From NCBI GenBank assembly GCA_028023455.1, contig JAQFVV010000283.1, positions 310,001-374,000 of the forward strand: 64,000 nucleotides of DNA, written 5' to 3'. The stretch is from Epiperipatus broadwayi (lineage: Eukaryota; Onychophora; Udeonychophora; Euonychophora; Peripatidae). This document shows, in pieces, positions 34,298 to 49,200 of the stretch. Every line of letters begins with the position of its first letter. Position 1 is the first letter of the stretch. The position numbers were made by a program, and so were the translations under genes. The notes beneath the pieces were generated by a model. It had not been told where the DNA came from and did no database searches. It worked only from the letters and a program-made list of their open reading frames with translations.

Positions 34298-37200
34298 GTA
34301 ACAAGTCCAAAGCCATTACAATTGTCTTACATGAATCCTATCTCTTTAAAATTAACGTTTTCTGTATATTTAATCTCTTTTAACTCGCTCATCAGCGAGT
34401 ATGTTTAAATTAATAATTATTTTCTTTATGTCGATTCTCTACTATCTAAATTAATAGTACTATAAAATTTTTCATCCAACTCACGCTTATTATTTTTATA
34501 AGTTAGTGCGGTTATAATTCATTTTTAATGATATTTTTATATTTTTCACTTAAATTTATTTGTAAATGCCAATCAAACTCAGTCTTATGAACTTCTATAT
34601 CCCACTGTGGAATAGAAAGGGGGAGGGATAATTAATTATTTCATGTCTTTATTTCTAAATAGCGCGTAAGATTGAGTTTGCCTTTTTAAATGAATATATG
34701 CTTTTAAAAATATTTTATCATAAATTTATACAAAATTTATGAATGCTTTTTAATCTGGGTGGATATTGGTGTCCGTTAATGTTATTAATTTCTTTATTGA
34801 TCATCATCCCCAAAAGGCTGGTGACCAAATACTATTTTGTTATTTGTACTTTTAAGTGCGTGAATTTTAGTTTTTTTATATATGTTAAACAAAAGAGTAT
34901 TGATTCAAGAAGGGGAGCAATGCACTCTTCATTAATTATAGTATTAACATCTGATTAATGACTCTTATCTTACATGGGTCATTATTTTAACATATTACGT
35001 ATTTGTTAAACTACTTCAGGTTTTATTTTAGTATTTAAATCCAATGATTTTATATTATAATATTATTGCTAGCATATGTCAAATTATTAATAAGCCACAT
35101 AGGGCTTTGATCTGATTTGCCTGTACCTCATTCCAGGGATTCATAATTATCTTCGTTTGTCATTCTTTTCCTTTAAGTATATATTTATATACTGCTTTGA
35201 TTCGCCCGTATCTCATACCGGGGATTCGAAGCCTTCCGTCCTTTTTGTTAATGTTCTCATTCGTAACAGGAGTCTAAATCTACTCCTGGAACAAGTAGGT
35301 TAGGGTACTTGAAGCTCTATATGGCTTTTCCATTATCTGGACCCATAGCAACTTCCTACTTACCTTTTTCTTTCAGTACCGCTTTATCGGAGAATGACAT
35401 TTCCTTGGCCAAAGTTGCCACTCTCTCTCTCACTGACATAATGCTAGCACCGCAATTTTCTATATTTCGTTTTCTAGCCTGTTTGACAAAATAAATTGTA
35501 ATGATATGTGATAATGAAACATTTTTCTCTTTGTGATATTTTTTGTTGGAGTTTTAGATCCAACCTCTCATGAAGCTGCCCTCCCCGAAATAAGCAGTTC
35601 CCATATTTATAGAGTTTCGCAATATTCGAAAGCTAAATGTCGAAAATGTGTAATAAATAAATGTTTCAGTATACTTACGGATCAGAACTTATCCTTATTT
35701 AATTGTTGTAAATAAATTCTATAAATGAAAATATAGCTATGTATCAAATGCCAAGGGCATCCTATGAAGTCGTATAAATGGCGAAACTCTATTGTCATAT
35801 CTTTATATGTTTTTTTTTATGTATAAACATCCATCACTCACCCTGATAAAATCTGTTTTTGTAATATTAAAATCCGATTTCCAAAAATATATTATGTATT
35901 GTAATGCCACACTAAATTGATATTTTTTTAAAATAAAATAATTGAATCAAGTTTGTCAAAGATTTGTAACCAAAATAATAGTTTAAACTGCGTGAAGTTG
36001 ATTATACATATATAAAATCTTGAATTTTTGTCAAAATAAATATTTATAATTTTAAAACTTAATCCAGTTGTTCAAATCTCATTAATATATTTATGTATGT
36101 TTTTAACTTATATCTCGGGTTCACTCAATCTCTCATCATCATTACCAGTTGAATTCTCATGCAAAATGTTGTAGCACCGGGCCGGGATAGAATGAATTCA
36201 TGTGGTATCACCGTAGTGTTATAGATTTGGGGAATGGACAAATAGGTTAGAGTTCATGATTGCCCCTGACCTATGTATCTCAGGCATGATTGGATTCAGG
36301 ATACTTTTGCTTAGATTCTAAATCTTGTTGGATGGACATACATTTTCGACCGGTACAATACATACTGAACAATGGTAAAAGTTATGTGTAAGAAATTGTG
36401 ATCTGAACCAACTGATGAGTACTGGTTCAGCACGAAATGTGCATCTTGAGGATCATATTTTTTCACATCTGTGGTCATATGTTTATGATTACACCCATTG
36501 ACATGGTGTTGAAAGTGAATAGAAACCAGTTTCTATCGTGCATGAGAGTCGTGAAGTGAAAATTATATTACAGAAATATTATTTATTATAGTTAAAATAT
36601 GCTTATAAAAACAACTATGATTTAATCATATATATATACTTATAAGAGAAAATCTGTCAATAAATTAGAAATGAAAGAAATGTTTTTTATGTGTATTAAT
36701 AGATGGTCAAGTTTTTATATAAGAGATGTAAAAAGTAAAATGAAAATGTTTGGTAGATTGCAGTTTATGGATAATAAAAGAATAGCCAAAATAGTATTTA
36801 ATTGGGTTACGAGTAAAGGGCAGGCAGCAAGATGAGTGAGAAAGGTAATGCAATATGCAAAAGATTTAGATAAAGAATTTATATCAGTATATTTGTACAA
36901 AAGATGGGATGATTGTGTTAGGAGGATTGTTGAGTGTTATAGTGGTAAGGAATGGGATAAAAGAATAGATTTATTAATAAAGAATAGGGAGTTAGAGAGA
37001 TAGAGAACTAGTAGTAGGAGAGTAAAAAGAGTTTAAATATATATAGAAGTAAACAGAATATTAGGTGCAAGTTAATAAATGATAATAGTAAGGAAAGTAG
37101 TTTATTGTTTAAGGCTAGAACAGATCTTTAGCAAAAAGAGAATATACATGTAAATGGAAAAATATGGCTGATTTAGTCTGTAAATTGTGTAAGGAAGAAA

Positions 37201-40200
37201 TAGAAAATATTAGGCATTTGTTAATTGAATGTAAATGCTTGAAAATAGAAAGGGTACAAATAATGAAGTTATGGAAGAATAAATATGAAAAAAGTGATTA
37301 TACAGAAAGTGGATTATTGGTTTTTATGCTGGGTTTGGGAAAAGATAAGGGTGATTGAGATATAAAGGCTATAGAATTGACAATTATTATGTTGTGGAAA
37401 TGGGATGGAGCAGAATACAGGAAAATTTAGAGTGGGGATTGGAAGATAAAATGGCTAACAAGTTTCTCTGGGCATTGTTGCTGAGAGATTCCTGACTCCA
37501 TTTAAGGAGAAGCCACAGTGCATCACATCATTAAGAGAAGGGATTTTGCTCAAGGAGACAAGTAATGGGTAATTTACTAATTGTTATTCAGCTGATTGAA
37601 ATGTCTTATAATGAAAGCAAAACATTATTTATTACATTTTTTGATTTAGGAAAAATTATGATAGTTTAGGTAAGACAATTGTGGAAAAAGTTAAAAATAT
37701 GGAAATATAATTGGGGTTATAAATTATTAATGATCTCTATGTGAAATTGGGTTGAAATAGAGATATCCATTATTACATACTATTTGTTTTATTTCTAAGA
37801 GAATTAGAGATGAATGTACAAAGATTGAGATAAGAATGGGATTCCCATAATTAGAACCATGAGAATACATAATATGATTATTTTAATTTTTTGTGGATGG
37901 AATAGCCTTTTGTGAAAGTAAGATATGGAGCTGTTATTAATGAAGTGTGGAAAGAGAAATATGAATTCATTTTAAAATTTGTTGAAGTATAAGTATTTAA
38001 TGGGAAGGATGAAACAAGTATTTAATATGGGGAGATATTTGTCTTGAAGAACTGGTGGTATTCTTGGTATTTTGTTATATCTGGAAATTAGAGTTGAGAA
38101 GAAAACAAACAGTAAAATGGGATTGATTATAGATGTATTTTTCATAAAATAAATGTGAGATCTATAGAATAATGTGGAAAAAGGTGACAATACCTTTTGT
38201 AACATTTAGAAATGAGGCATTTTGTATTGGCCATGGAACTCAGAAATTTTAGATAGAATACAAAAAGAAGTCGAGGTATAGAATGATTGATGAATTGTGG
38301 ACATCAAATGAAGCTGTTCAAGAGGAAATGGAGTGATTTTTTTAAATTAAGGCAGGAAATTAAAAGCAAATTAAAATTGTTTGGAAGGTTATACTATATG
38401 AGTGAAAGTAGATTAGTAAAAATAATGTTTAATTTGATAATGGAAATATTAGTAATATGTTGGGCACGAAAAGTTTTTACAGTATGCAATTAATAGATAG
38501 AAAATGTAAATTATGAAGACAGAAAAGAGTACAATTAAGTTGAAGGAAAACGAAGTAGAATTCATTATATTGAATAAATATGAATAGAAATAGTTTGGAA
38601 AGAATTAAAAATATGTAAAATATGAAAGGATGTATGATAACCCTAGAGGAAATGTTATTTAGTGCAAGACAGAGATTTTAAATATCAAGAAGAAAAAATG
38701 AAAATCAAATAACGATTTCAACTGTAGATTTAATTTGATGTAGAGAGAATATTGAACATTTATTTTCAGAGTGGATTGTCTTGAAATAGGATCAAGATAA
38801 ATTAATTATATGGACAGTAGGAGAAAAAGCAGTGAAGGAAATATATATTTTATGATTTTTTTTTTTTTTATGTTTTGTAATGAAAATGCTTATTGTAAGG
38901 ATAGAATAGTAAAATTAACAAAACTTTTATTAAAATGGGATAAGGAATTCGAATTCAGATTTTCACACAACCCTCAACTCTCCATGCCATCTCATTGCTG
39001 ACCCACCTGATCAAGTGTGTGATCAGGTAGATCAGCAATATGAAATGGCATGGAGAATTGAGGGTCGCATGAAAATCTGAGTTCAAATCCCTTATATATT
39101 ACAGAATATATGTGCAGGTATGTGTAAACCTGTACAGTATAATAAATTAAAATGGGATAAGTAAATCAGAATTGGAAGTATGATATGGTAATAAGGAGTA
39201 TTCTTGATATAATGGAATCATACAGAGAGAATATTTAATTTTGACCAAGTTTCCAGACCTGCAGCCTATATGCAGAAATCTTATGAAATGTCAAAAAATA
39301 ACTATTTTAAATCACATTGCACTGAGGTAAAAAACTAATTTTATAATATTTGCTTATAATTGGTAAATTTATAAACTACTTTTTAGAAATTAGTTTATCC
39401 ATCAAAATTCTAGAATTTTATTTTTTTTAATAGCAATGTTTATTAGAACAGTTAGCATTAAATTTTCCTTTAAAGTCAATTTTTAAATAAATAAATCTTG
39501 TCAAGGAATATTTAATGTAATAATTTTAAGATATTCCAATCACAAATATGATTTAAGTTACAGAAATAAAATTGTTCATTTTAATCTCATTCAATAACCT
39601 ATAGATATCTATATGGAGAAAGTTTGAATTGAACTAAATAAATATTGAAGTTAAATTACTTGACTGTCACATTTGGAATATTGATATTGAAAAGTCTTTA
39701 CAAAAACCTCTTTTTTTTTACTCTTATCAAATGAAAAATCAATAATCTGAAAACAAATTATCCTAAACTCAACAGGAATTATGTAGAGACCAAAGAATCA
39801 TGATAAGTTTAATAAGTGAAATTTGAGAAAGTTATACAAAATATAAAGGTATATAAAAAAATAGCTTCCATATGTTACATATATATATAAAATCATGTAA
39901 ATATTTTGTTAAGACTTAGGCTTAAATCTGTTAAATCTTTAGCATACTCACTATGATTACCCCAATGTGTTCTTCTGTGATATTATATGAAGTTGGTTTT
40001 TAATAAAGGAATAAAGTGTATCTATCTGATATATTAATTTCATATTAATATGATATCTCTTGATTTTTTTTTAGTTATTACAATTAGCTTATAATTGCGA
40101 TCTCTTGCCATGTTACTAATTGTTAGTATGTTAATCAGTTATTTCCACTTTATTTAATTAATAATAGTATTTTAAATCAGTAAAATTTTGAAATTATCAA

Positions 40201-43200
40201 TGGGAGGCAAACCTGCTGCATAGACTAGATAGATTAGGCCTGTTAAATAGATATCAGTTTTAGCTAACTAGTCTTGTATTTGAATTATTATTATTGACAA
40301 GAATATATGGCTGATGTCTGTCAATTCGGGTTATGAGTTACATCTGATTCTCATTTTTGTGTAATGCATTAGTATTAGATGATTGTAATATCATTTGCGA
40401 CTGCTGATCCCTTACAATCATGTTATTTAAACAATGATGTGCGATAGATGATCAAGTATTATGATATGCCATCCATTTTACTTTCACACATCTTGTGTAG
40501 TGTACATATGTGACTGCTGGTCAATGTATGCTATATACACTGTAGAAGTTTAATTCCTATCTTAGGCATATACTCGTTTCATGTATGAGTTCTTATAATA
40601 CAGATGGAAAGTCCTATATTTTACAATTATATTTTATTACTTATTGCATATTAATATTAAAACAGGCAAAACTATACGTATTGCCATCCAGGGCAAGCCA
40701 GAGTAATCAATGGATGCCAGAAGGCTTGTGCATAAAATCCCCATCTAGTACCTACTAATCCAATATCCCCAGACTAGTTTCTGACTTGTGGCCTTCATCA
40801 ATGAGGAGCTTTGGATCTGAGAGCACTGCACCTAGATAACAGTTATGAACAAGCATAAGAAATGGTGATAATGTGATGAATATTAATATAACCTCTAATT
40901 GATCACAACAGTCAAGTAATAAGATCAGCCTTAATTTATAAGCTTATATCAATTAGCATTAGAACAGCAGTAATGGTAGTTGAGAACAGTTAGGAGTCTG
41001 CTGTTGGAATTCATTCAAACAATTAACATTAATAGTATTCTAAAATAGTGACTCAAATATCAATTGGTTCAAACGTTTAAGCATACCGTCTATTATATCT
41101 ATGCATAATTAAAATTAAACTAATCTAAGAAAATTTGGAAAGATTTATTTACCATATGTGAATTTATAAATTAATTAACTAAAGTCACATCAATGTACGT
41201 TTTGGGTTGAATATACCTGAATAAATAGTATTGTCTGATGATTTTTTGTCAGATTATCATCTTTATTTGCAATCAGTAACTTAGATTTCTTATTTCTCCC
41301 TGACCTTAGCGGGGCATAAAGGAAAAAGTTGGTATTCTGTGACATAAGATTGTGGAATGCACATGTGGATTGCCCTCGGGTGATTTGCATTTGGGTTGTG
41401 CTATTCTAACTATTAGTACATAAATGGTATGCTATTTTAGATATGTGTTTTTTTTTATATCTAATCACTACTTTGCGTTCTTTTAAATGCTTTTTGGAAT
41501 GATTGATTTCACCAATTTACATTCATCCACATTCACACAATATTTTGAAAATGCAGTTTTTGTTTTCAGCATTCCTTATAGAATTCTACTACTTTAGAAA
41601 GCTCTTCTGATGTTGTATGTATATATTTTTTAGTTTCCTATCCTGTATGTATGGATACAATGCAGTATCTATAATTGTTTTTTTCTTTTGATGTTTCTGT
41701 TTTGTTGTTTTCCTTAAGATTTTTTTAATGATAGCTAATAAACATTCTCAATGAGACTTTGTTTTATGTAGATCTTTTCATTTTCCAAATCAATGTTTTT
41801 AAAGAAATTTCTTTTGCTCTGTTGATAATAATAATAATAACTCCAGGTTTTGGGATTTTGTCATGATTGAATATATTTGCTAAGTATTGTTCTGTGAGTG
41901 GGGGGTTTCTATAGACTGTAGGTTTGATTTAGCTATTAGAGAGTTTTGTCAGAAGATCTAAGAATGCCAATTTTTATTCTTCTCATTTTATTATTAAATT
42001 AATTGAAAATAATCTTATTGACATATGTTCAGAATCTGTAATAATGCTACACCATGTGGCCATACAACAATAACATCATCTACATAGCCAAGCCTGACTT
42101 TATGTGGATATGGAATAATATTCATGACTGTGGTTTTAAGTTTCTCCATGTAAATGTTACTAATCCTGGGTTGTAGACTATAGCCATTTTTGATTTTGTT
42201 AGAAAGATTCTTCGTTGTATGGAAAATATGATATTGTTATACAGAATGTTAAGAGTTCCATTATGCTTTTAATAGAAATAGTTGTTCTGGTTTGTAAGTT
42301 ATTATCTTTTTTTTTTTTTTGATACAAGTGGTCTGCTTCATCATAGGGTACATCTGCAAATAAACTTTTCATATCAAAGCTTATCATTATTCAATATTCA
42401 TGTTTTTTTATTAATTCCATAAAGTGATTAGAATTCAACAGAGGATTGTGCCTTATAATCCAGGGAACTAAGAACCTTGAAAAGAAATCTTAACATGTTT
42501 TGATAAGGTAAATTTCTAGTATTAAGAATAGATATCAATGGGACATGGTTCTTATGGATTTTAGGTCAACAATAAAGATGGGTTTGTTGAAATACTATTT
42601 CCTTTTTTTCTGAATCAGTGAAATACGCATGATGCTTTCTAAATAATGCTGATAGCTTTGTTTTTGTGGCTGATATAGCATATTCTTGTCCCTTTTTTGT
42701 ATAACCTATATTGAAGAGTTCGGTCATTTTATTGTTGTAATCAGTAATATTCATTACAACTGTGGCATTGTCTTTGTCAGCACTGTGTCTTCCGAAGCAA
42801 TTTCTGAGTGACTTCCTCAATTGCAGCCATTATATCTAATGAAGGAATATTAAAGGTGTTTCCCAAAACAGAAATTTCAACATCTATTAGATGTGGAAGA
42901 TTTTTTAAGTGATGAAACTGGTAGGTTGTTTGATGCAGTATGATCTTTGATATATGATCAATTAAATTTACAAGTTTCTTTTTTGCAATTCATTATTTTT
43001 TTTTCTTTATGAATTGATAAAATTATAAAAAATTGAACAAATTCTCCTTTTTTATTTTAACAATGCTTATTTTATTAAAATCAATCAATCTGACAGTTTC
43101 AATTTATATATTAATATATATATATTTGCCAAACCATATTATTGCTTTAATTAAACATTGTCTCTTAAACGCATATTTTGTGTACAATGGACAGCATTAC

Positions 43201-46200
43201 AGACAAATTTTTGGTATTCCTATGGGCTTACCTATCTCAGGAGTAGTAGCTGATTTATTCATGGAAAATATAGAAACTTATGCTTTAGAATCATATTTAA
43301 AACCTCTTATCTGGCTCAGATACATAGATGACACTTTTGTCATACGGCAACATGGAAAAAATAAATGATTTTTTCACAAATTTAAATAATATGCATTCTC
43401 GAATTAAATTTACAATGGAGACATGGAAAACTTCCTTTTCTTGATGTTCTAGTCACCAGGACACCAGTAAGTCTGTCATTTTTGATTTGCAGAAAGAATA
43501 TACACACGGTCAGATATTTACATTTACATTTTCATCATCATCCAACTCAGATAGTTTCTGTAGCCAAAACTCTTTTAAATAGAGCAATTAACCCTTCAGA
43601 TAAGTCACATCTGAAAGAAGAAATAAATCATATTAATAGTGTTTTATTAGCAAATAGTTATAATAATAAATTTATTAAAAAAGCCTTAATTCAAGCCCAA
43701 AATGGTCAAAATAGGAAACAAAAAGAAGATAAATTGGCTATTAGGATTTGTGTTCTATATGTTAAAGGAACTACATACAGTATTGGATATATATTAAAAT
43801 GCTATAATATAAATACAGCATTTTCTACTCATAAAAAAATCAGTAATATAATAAGCAAGCCTAAGGATTCAAACCCTCTTAAATCTCATGGTGTTTATGA
43901 AATCTTATGTGATGTGATAATTGTAAAGCTTCTTACATAGGTATGAGCAATTGTTGCATCAGTATTAGAAGAGATGAACATGCTAGTGCAGTTAAACAAG
44001 ATTCATCATCATCAACACTCTCACTCCATATATTAATATTAAAATTTCTTTAAAATGGATGAACCCACAAAGTATGCCTTTTATATGTATGCCTTTTATA
44101 TGTACAACTCGTGAAAATCGTATCAACATATATATAAATTGAAACTGTCCTATAACAAGATAAAAAGTTGCCCTATAGCTTTAGGCAACATTTTATAACC
44201 GATATGAAAAAATGCTGATGAAATAATCTTCATTATCATCCTTAATTTTAGGATGCCATTTGTAACAAATTAGAATGAGTGTATACTCTTCTTTAATGTT
44301 CCCACAGATTTGGGAATCATTTGTAACAGATCAGATATGATAAGGACATATGCTAACCTCTGTTATAGCCCCAATGATTTTGGGATGTTTGTAAAGATTG
44401 AAAGCATGCAATGGGAAATAATCTCTAATATAGCCTGAATAAAAGATATAACCCAGTCATTGGTTACCCTGTATAACTGAATGAAAATAAGTCATGAATT
44501 TGGATATCATGTGTAACTAAATAAAATATGAATTAAAGAAAAATGATTCTAATTTTATAATACTCGTGAATAATAGTATCATTCATAATAGAATGAATAT
44601 AATAAACTAAGCTAAATGAATACCAATCAATAAATAAGTATTCAATACTTAATATAACGCTTTGTCTAATCGCATATCTGCCTTTTAACTATACTAAAAC
44701 AAAACAGTGATGATAAACTTTATTATAACATCATGAGTTCAGACAGCATTTAGAATAAACAGAAAACAAATAAAATCATTATTTCAGATACTCTAAATAC
44801 AAACCTTATTTAAAATAGATTAAAGTAAAGCAATTAAATCAAATATCACGGTCTCAAAACAATGATATATGCTTAAAATACATTTCACTTATAATCAAGT
44901 ACCTAACGAATCAAACATTGCTTGTAATAACATAAATTTAAACTAAAATTTAATGATGTTCGTATATAAATAAAATAATTCATGAATATAAATAGTCAAA
45001 ATAAGAGTCATAGATCACATGACCCTCTCTTAAGCTTGTAAGTTATAAACCATGAGGATTGCCAATTCCTCAACAAGCTTTGTGATAAAGGCTTAGCCAG
45101 AGCCAGCACTTAAAATATCTATCAGGAACCCCCCCCCCAAACACCTGACCGTGGTTTCGTGCTTTGGCACTCTTCAGAGAGGTGCCAGGGTAGGCTCAGA
45201 CCCTAGATCTAAAAATACCAACCCAAAGCCAAGCACTTATCTAGAAGTTATCTATTGAGTGGAAAATCTGAAATTTTCAGACATCTACATGTCTTCAAAC
45301 CCAGCTATCCAAATCAAATAGATACATGGGGCTGATAGATCTTCAGCATACCATATATTAGTAGTCTTAGCAATATAACATTGCATAAGACTTAAGGCAG
45401 AGACTATAGATAGTCAAAATATGAGTCATAGATCACAGGACCCTATCTCTTAAGCTTATAAGTTATAAACAATGAGGATTTCCAATTCCTCAACAAGCTT
45501 TGTGATAAATGCTTAGCCAGAGCCAGCACTTAAAATATTTCTGTCAGCAAACCCCTCACTATGGTTTCGTGCTTTGGGCACTCCTCAGAGAGGTGCCAGG
45601 GTAGGTTCAGACACTAGATCTAAAAATACCAACCCAAAACCAAGCACTTATCAAGAAGTCATCTATTGAGTGTGTTTATGATAATAAATTAGTTATTTCT
45701 GAATAACATGGAATTAGTGTCAAATTTATTATAATCTTTCATGCAGAAAATTTTCTGGCATTCTCTGATTTTTTTGTATATTATTTACAGCAAAATTTAT
45801 TTAAAATTATATATATATTTTAAAATGATATATGAGTCTGCTACTTTCAAAATGGCTGACTCAATAAAATTTTGAGTATAAATTTTCTAATTTTTTTTTT
45901 TTGTCTAATTAGTTTTAGAGGAAATTACTGATTTTTCTTGAATTTTCAAGTGTAATTTTTTTATGAAATTTATTTGAAAAGTAATCAAAAAGAAGAAAAA
46001 AATTCTGAAGAGAAATAATTTGTATCAATGCTGTAATTATAATATTTTTTTTAAACCACTAAACATCACATGATCACCATTTCTTATGCTTTCTCAAGCA
46101 AGCATAAGAAATGGTGATAATATGAGGTTTAGTGGTTTAATACCAATCCTACCTAATAGAATAGTGGTGGCTATGATTATTAAAGAACCAAAGACACCGA

Positions 46201-49200
46201 AATATATGGGTACTGAACTGAGTTCAGACCTATATGATTATATAAGCTGATGAGCTTGGGTTGAAAATATTATGTTTTCAATTTTAGACTCATAGTGTGT
46301 AGTTAAATAGAGATCAAAGATGGCTTCTGGAGGGTTGCATTAGATCCTAAGATCTAGGTGCAGTGCTCTCAGATACAAGGCTCCTCACTGGTAAAAGCCA
46401 CAAGCTAGAAATGAGTCTGGCGATATTGGATGAGTAGTTATTAGATAGGGATTTTATGCACAAACCTGGCATCCATTGATTACTCTGGCTTGCACTGAGT
46501 GGCACTACTGTTGGAAGGGTTTTTGCCTGTAATTATTTTTTTAATTACGTTTTGAATTAAGTGTCAATTTAACTCAGCCCACATCTTTGACACCATCCAC
46601 TTTAGATAAATATAGTAATGACTATTATTAATCATTTACTAAACTAGAGATTATCTCTAGCACAGATATACACTTTAAAACTCAATTAAAGATTAATATA
46701 TCTGATTTGATGAGTGCTGGTTCAGCACGAAATTCATCTTGGGGGTCATTTGTCTTTTATTGTATCTTTATTTATATGAATTTAAAAGAATATGTGATAA
46801 TATTGATGTTATTTAATATATGTATAAAGATATTACATCTGGGAAAAGGAAATGTGAATAACTCCATGTGTTTGGGCGTTTAATTTTAAAAAATCAGATA
46901 TAATAATTTTTAATTGAGTTTTAAAGTTTATAGCAGAGACAACCTCTAGCTTAGTAAATGATTTATAATAGTCATTACTATATTTATCAAAAATGGAGGG
47001 TATCAAAGATCTTAGTTGAGTTGATTTGATACTTGTAATTCAAAATGTAATTATTTAATATAGATAAATATTTTTCATATAATAAGGATATGTATGAGAG
47101 ATAGTGACTTGGACTCACTGATGAGTGCTGGTTCAGCATGAAATGCATATTGGGAGTCATTTGTTTTTATTGTATCTTTATATGAATTTAAAAGAATATG
47201 TGGTAATATTGAGGTTATTTAATATATTTATAATTATTTTTTTATATGTAAAAATTTTAATATTTTGTGATTATCAATCAAGTTTATATATGTATTAGAA
47301 ATATTAAAAGCTTTATTAAATATTAACATTTTCATTTTTTTTTTCTCTCATGTGTCATAGCTTCTGCCGGGAAGCGAACCCGCTAACCCGGGACAACTAC
47401 TTGTAAAGCAACTGTCGCTGACCTTTTGTTTAATAATATTTACTGCTGCATAAATATTTTGTTATTACAAATACTTAATGGTTAATTTTTGAATTTTTTC
47501 CCTTTCAATAACTGAATTGAAAAATAATTTTTTTGTTCAAATTTTAGGACTACAGATGATGTGAAAATTATCTTAGAACATGCTAAAATTTGTGAAGATG
47601 ATTTATTGAATTTGACTCAGCCTTTATATTTTTCTGAAAACATCGATACTGAAGATACATATTTATTAGAATTGGAGCCACATCTTTTAGAATACCTTCA
47701 AGAAGGAAACAAGTAAGATTGGTTTAGAGAGGAATGCAATTGTCATGAAATAATTTATTTCAGCCTCGTTAAAATATCGTTTTATGTATGCTATAGCAAC
47801 ATTACTAGTACCATATTATAAAAACTATATCTTGTAATATTATTATAAATGCAATTTAACATTCTTTATTATGTCATTATTTAAACTAAGATGTTATGAA
47901 GTAGCTAAATTGTGAATTGTGAACTATCTTTTTTTGTGATTAGTATTATTGTCTTTATTCACTATTCAGAATTTGGGTATTATAGACAACAATTATATCA
48001 ATGCGTAATACTAGGCTACTAATAAATATGTGTTTTTACAATTATCTTGCAGTGCCACCTAGTATGAAGAGCTCAAATTAAAAGCAGTTGTAAAAATGAA
48101 TGTTTCATTTTTCTGTCTACTTATAATCCGAACTCCGCATACTAGCTAGCATGGTAATTTGCTTGTTAAATAGATTGTGATATTTGTTAGTTTCAGTGCT
48201 ATATAACAGTCTTTTATCTTAATTAATGATAAATCCCAGTGTGTAAATGCTCTCATTCATAATAATATACTATATATATCTGTTTACTTACATTCTATAT
48301 TGAAGGCATTACATTGCAAATGTTGATGTATTTATTTACCAGCCTAATGACTTGAATATTCAGTTAAATTACTCTGAATTGATTGATAAAATGTAAAGTC
48401 TCAGGGTGTTTCAAAGTGCTGATAGGCCCTGTTACCCATGAAAAGGACAGCCATTGTCTGTGGGCACCGAATTATATTTAACTGTAACTTTATATTATAT
48501 TGACCAAAATTATTGACCACCTTTCAGGATAATTTGTCATGACTTTTTGTATGATTTTCATGACAAAAAACAAATAATTTACTATTGAAATAAATAAAAA
48601 AATTCTGCCCTTATGTTCTCCTTGAAAACTAGTAAACTGAGCAAAAAATCAAATAAAATGAATTTTTTAATAAAAAAATTCATAAAAAATTCAAATTTTA
48701 TCAGATTCTGACATGATATACGCCATTAAAAAGAGCTTCCAAAGGAGCAATGAATGCTGGGATTTCTGTTGACATCATGCTTGTAGTTTTTATGCAATTT
48801 TAAAAAGAACACAAAACTTCAACAAAGCGCCACCGTGGTGCTGCATTGCTGCTGCAAGCTGTCAATATTAAGGGAGAAAAAGTAGATTGGCTTTTAAATA
48901 ATCTTGATATCTGAAATGATCTAGAGAACCATATCAAAAATTTTTTAGTTTTCTGTTTCAAATTCAAAGATGGGTTAATAGCACTATAACCAGTTATGAT
49001 ATTCAGTTGCTAAGTACTGGCTTGGTCTTACCTGTTCTTAAAATTTTTAAAATTTTCTGTATTGATTGCTACATATTTTTAGAAATAAATAGGTACTTAT
49101 TGTATATACATATAATACTTCTATTCCATCACATATTTTAAATGCATGAATAGAGATGTGTAAATTAAATCATAGAAGTTTCCTACTTTTATAATGACAC

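Noticed and set aside
41190-41390. Minus-strand frame of 66 codons after Penelope-like copy 1, tested as its endonuclease
   Set aside because: It lacks GIY, YIG or conserved Arg/Glu residues of that nuclease and is displaced from the RT by about 500 bases of broken sequence.
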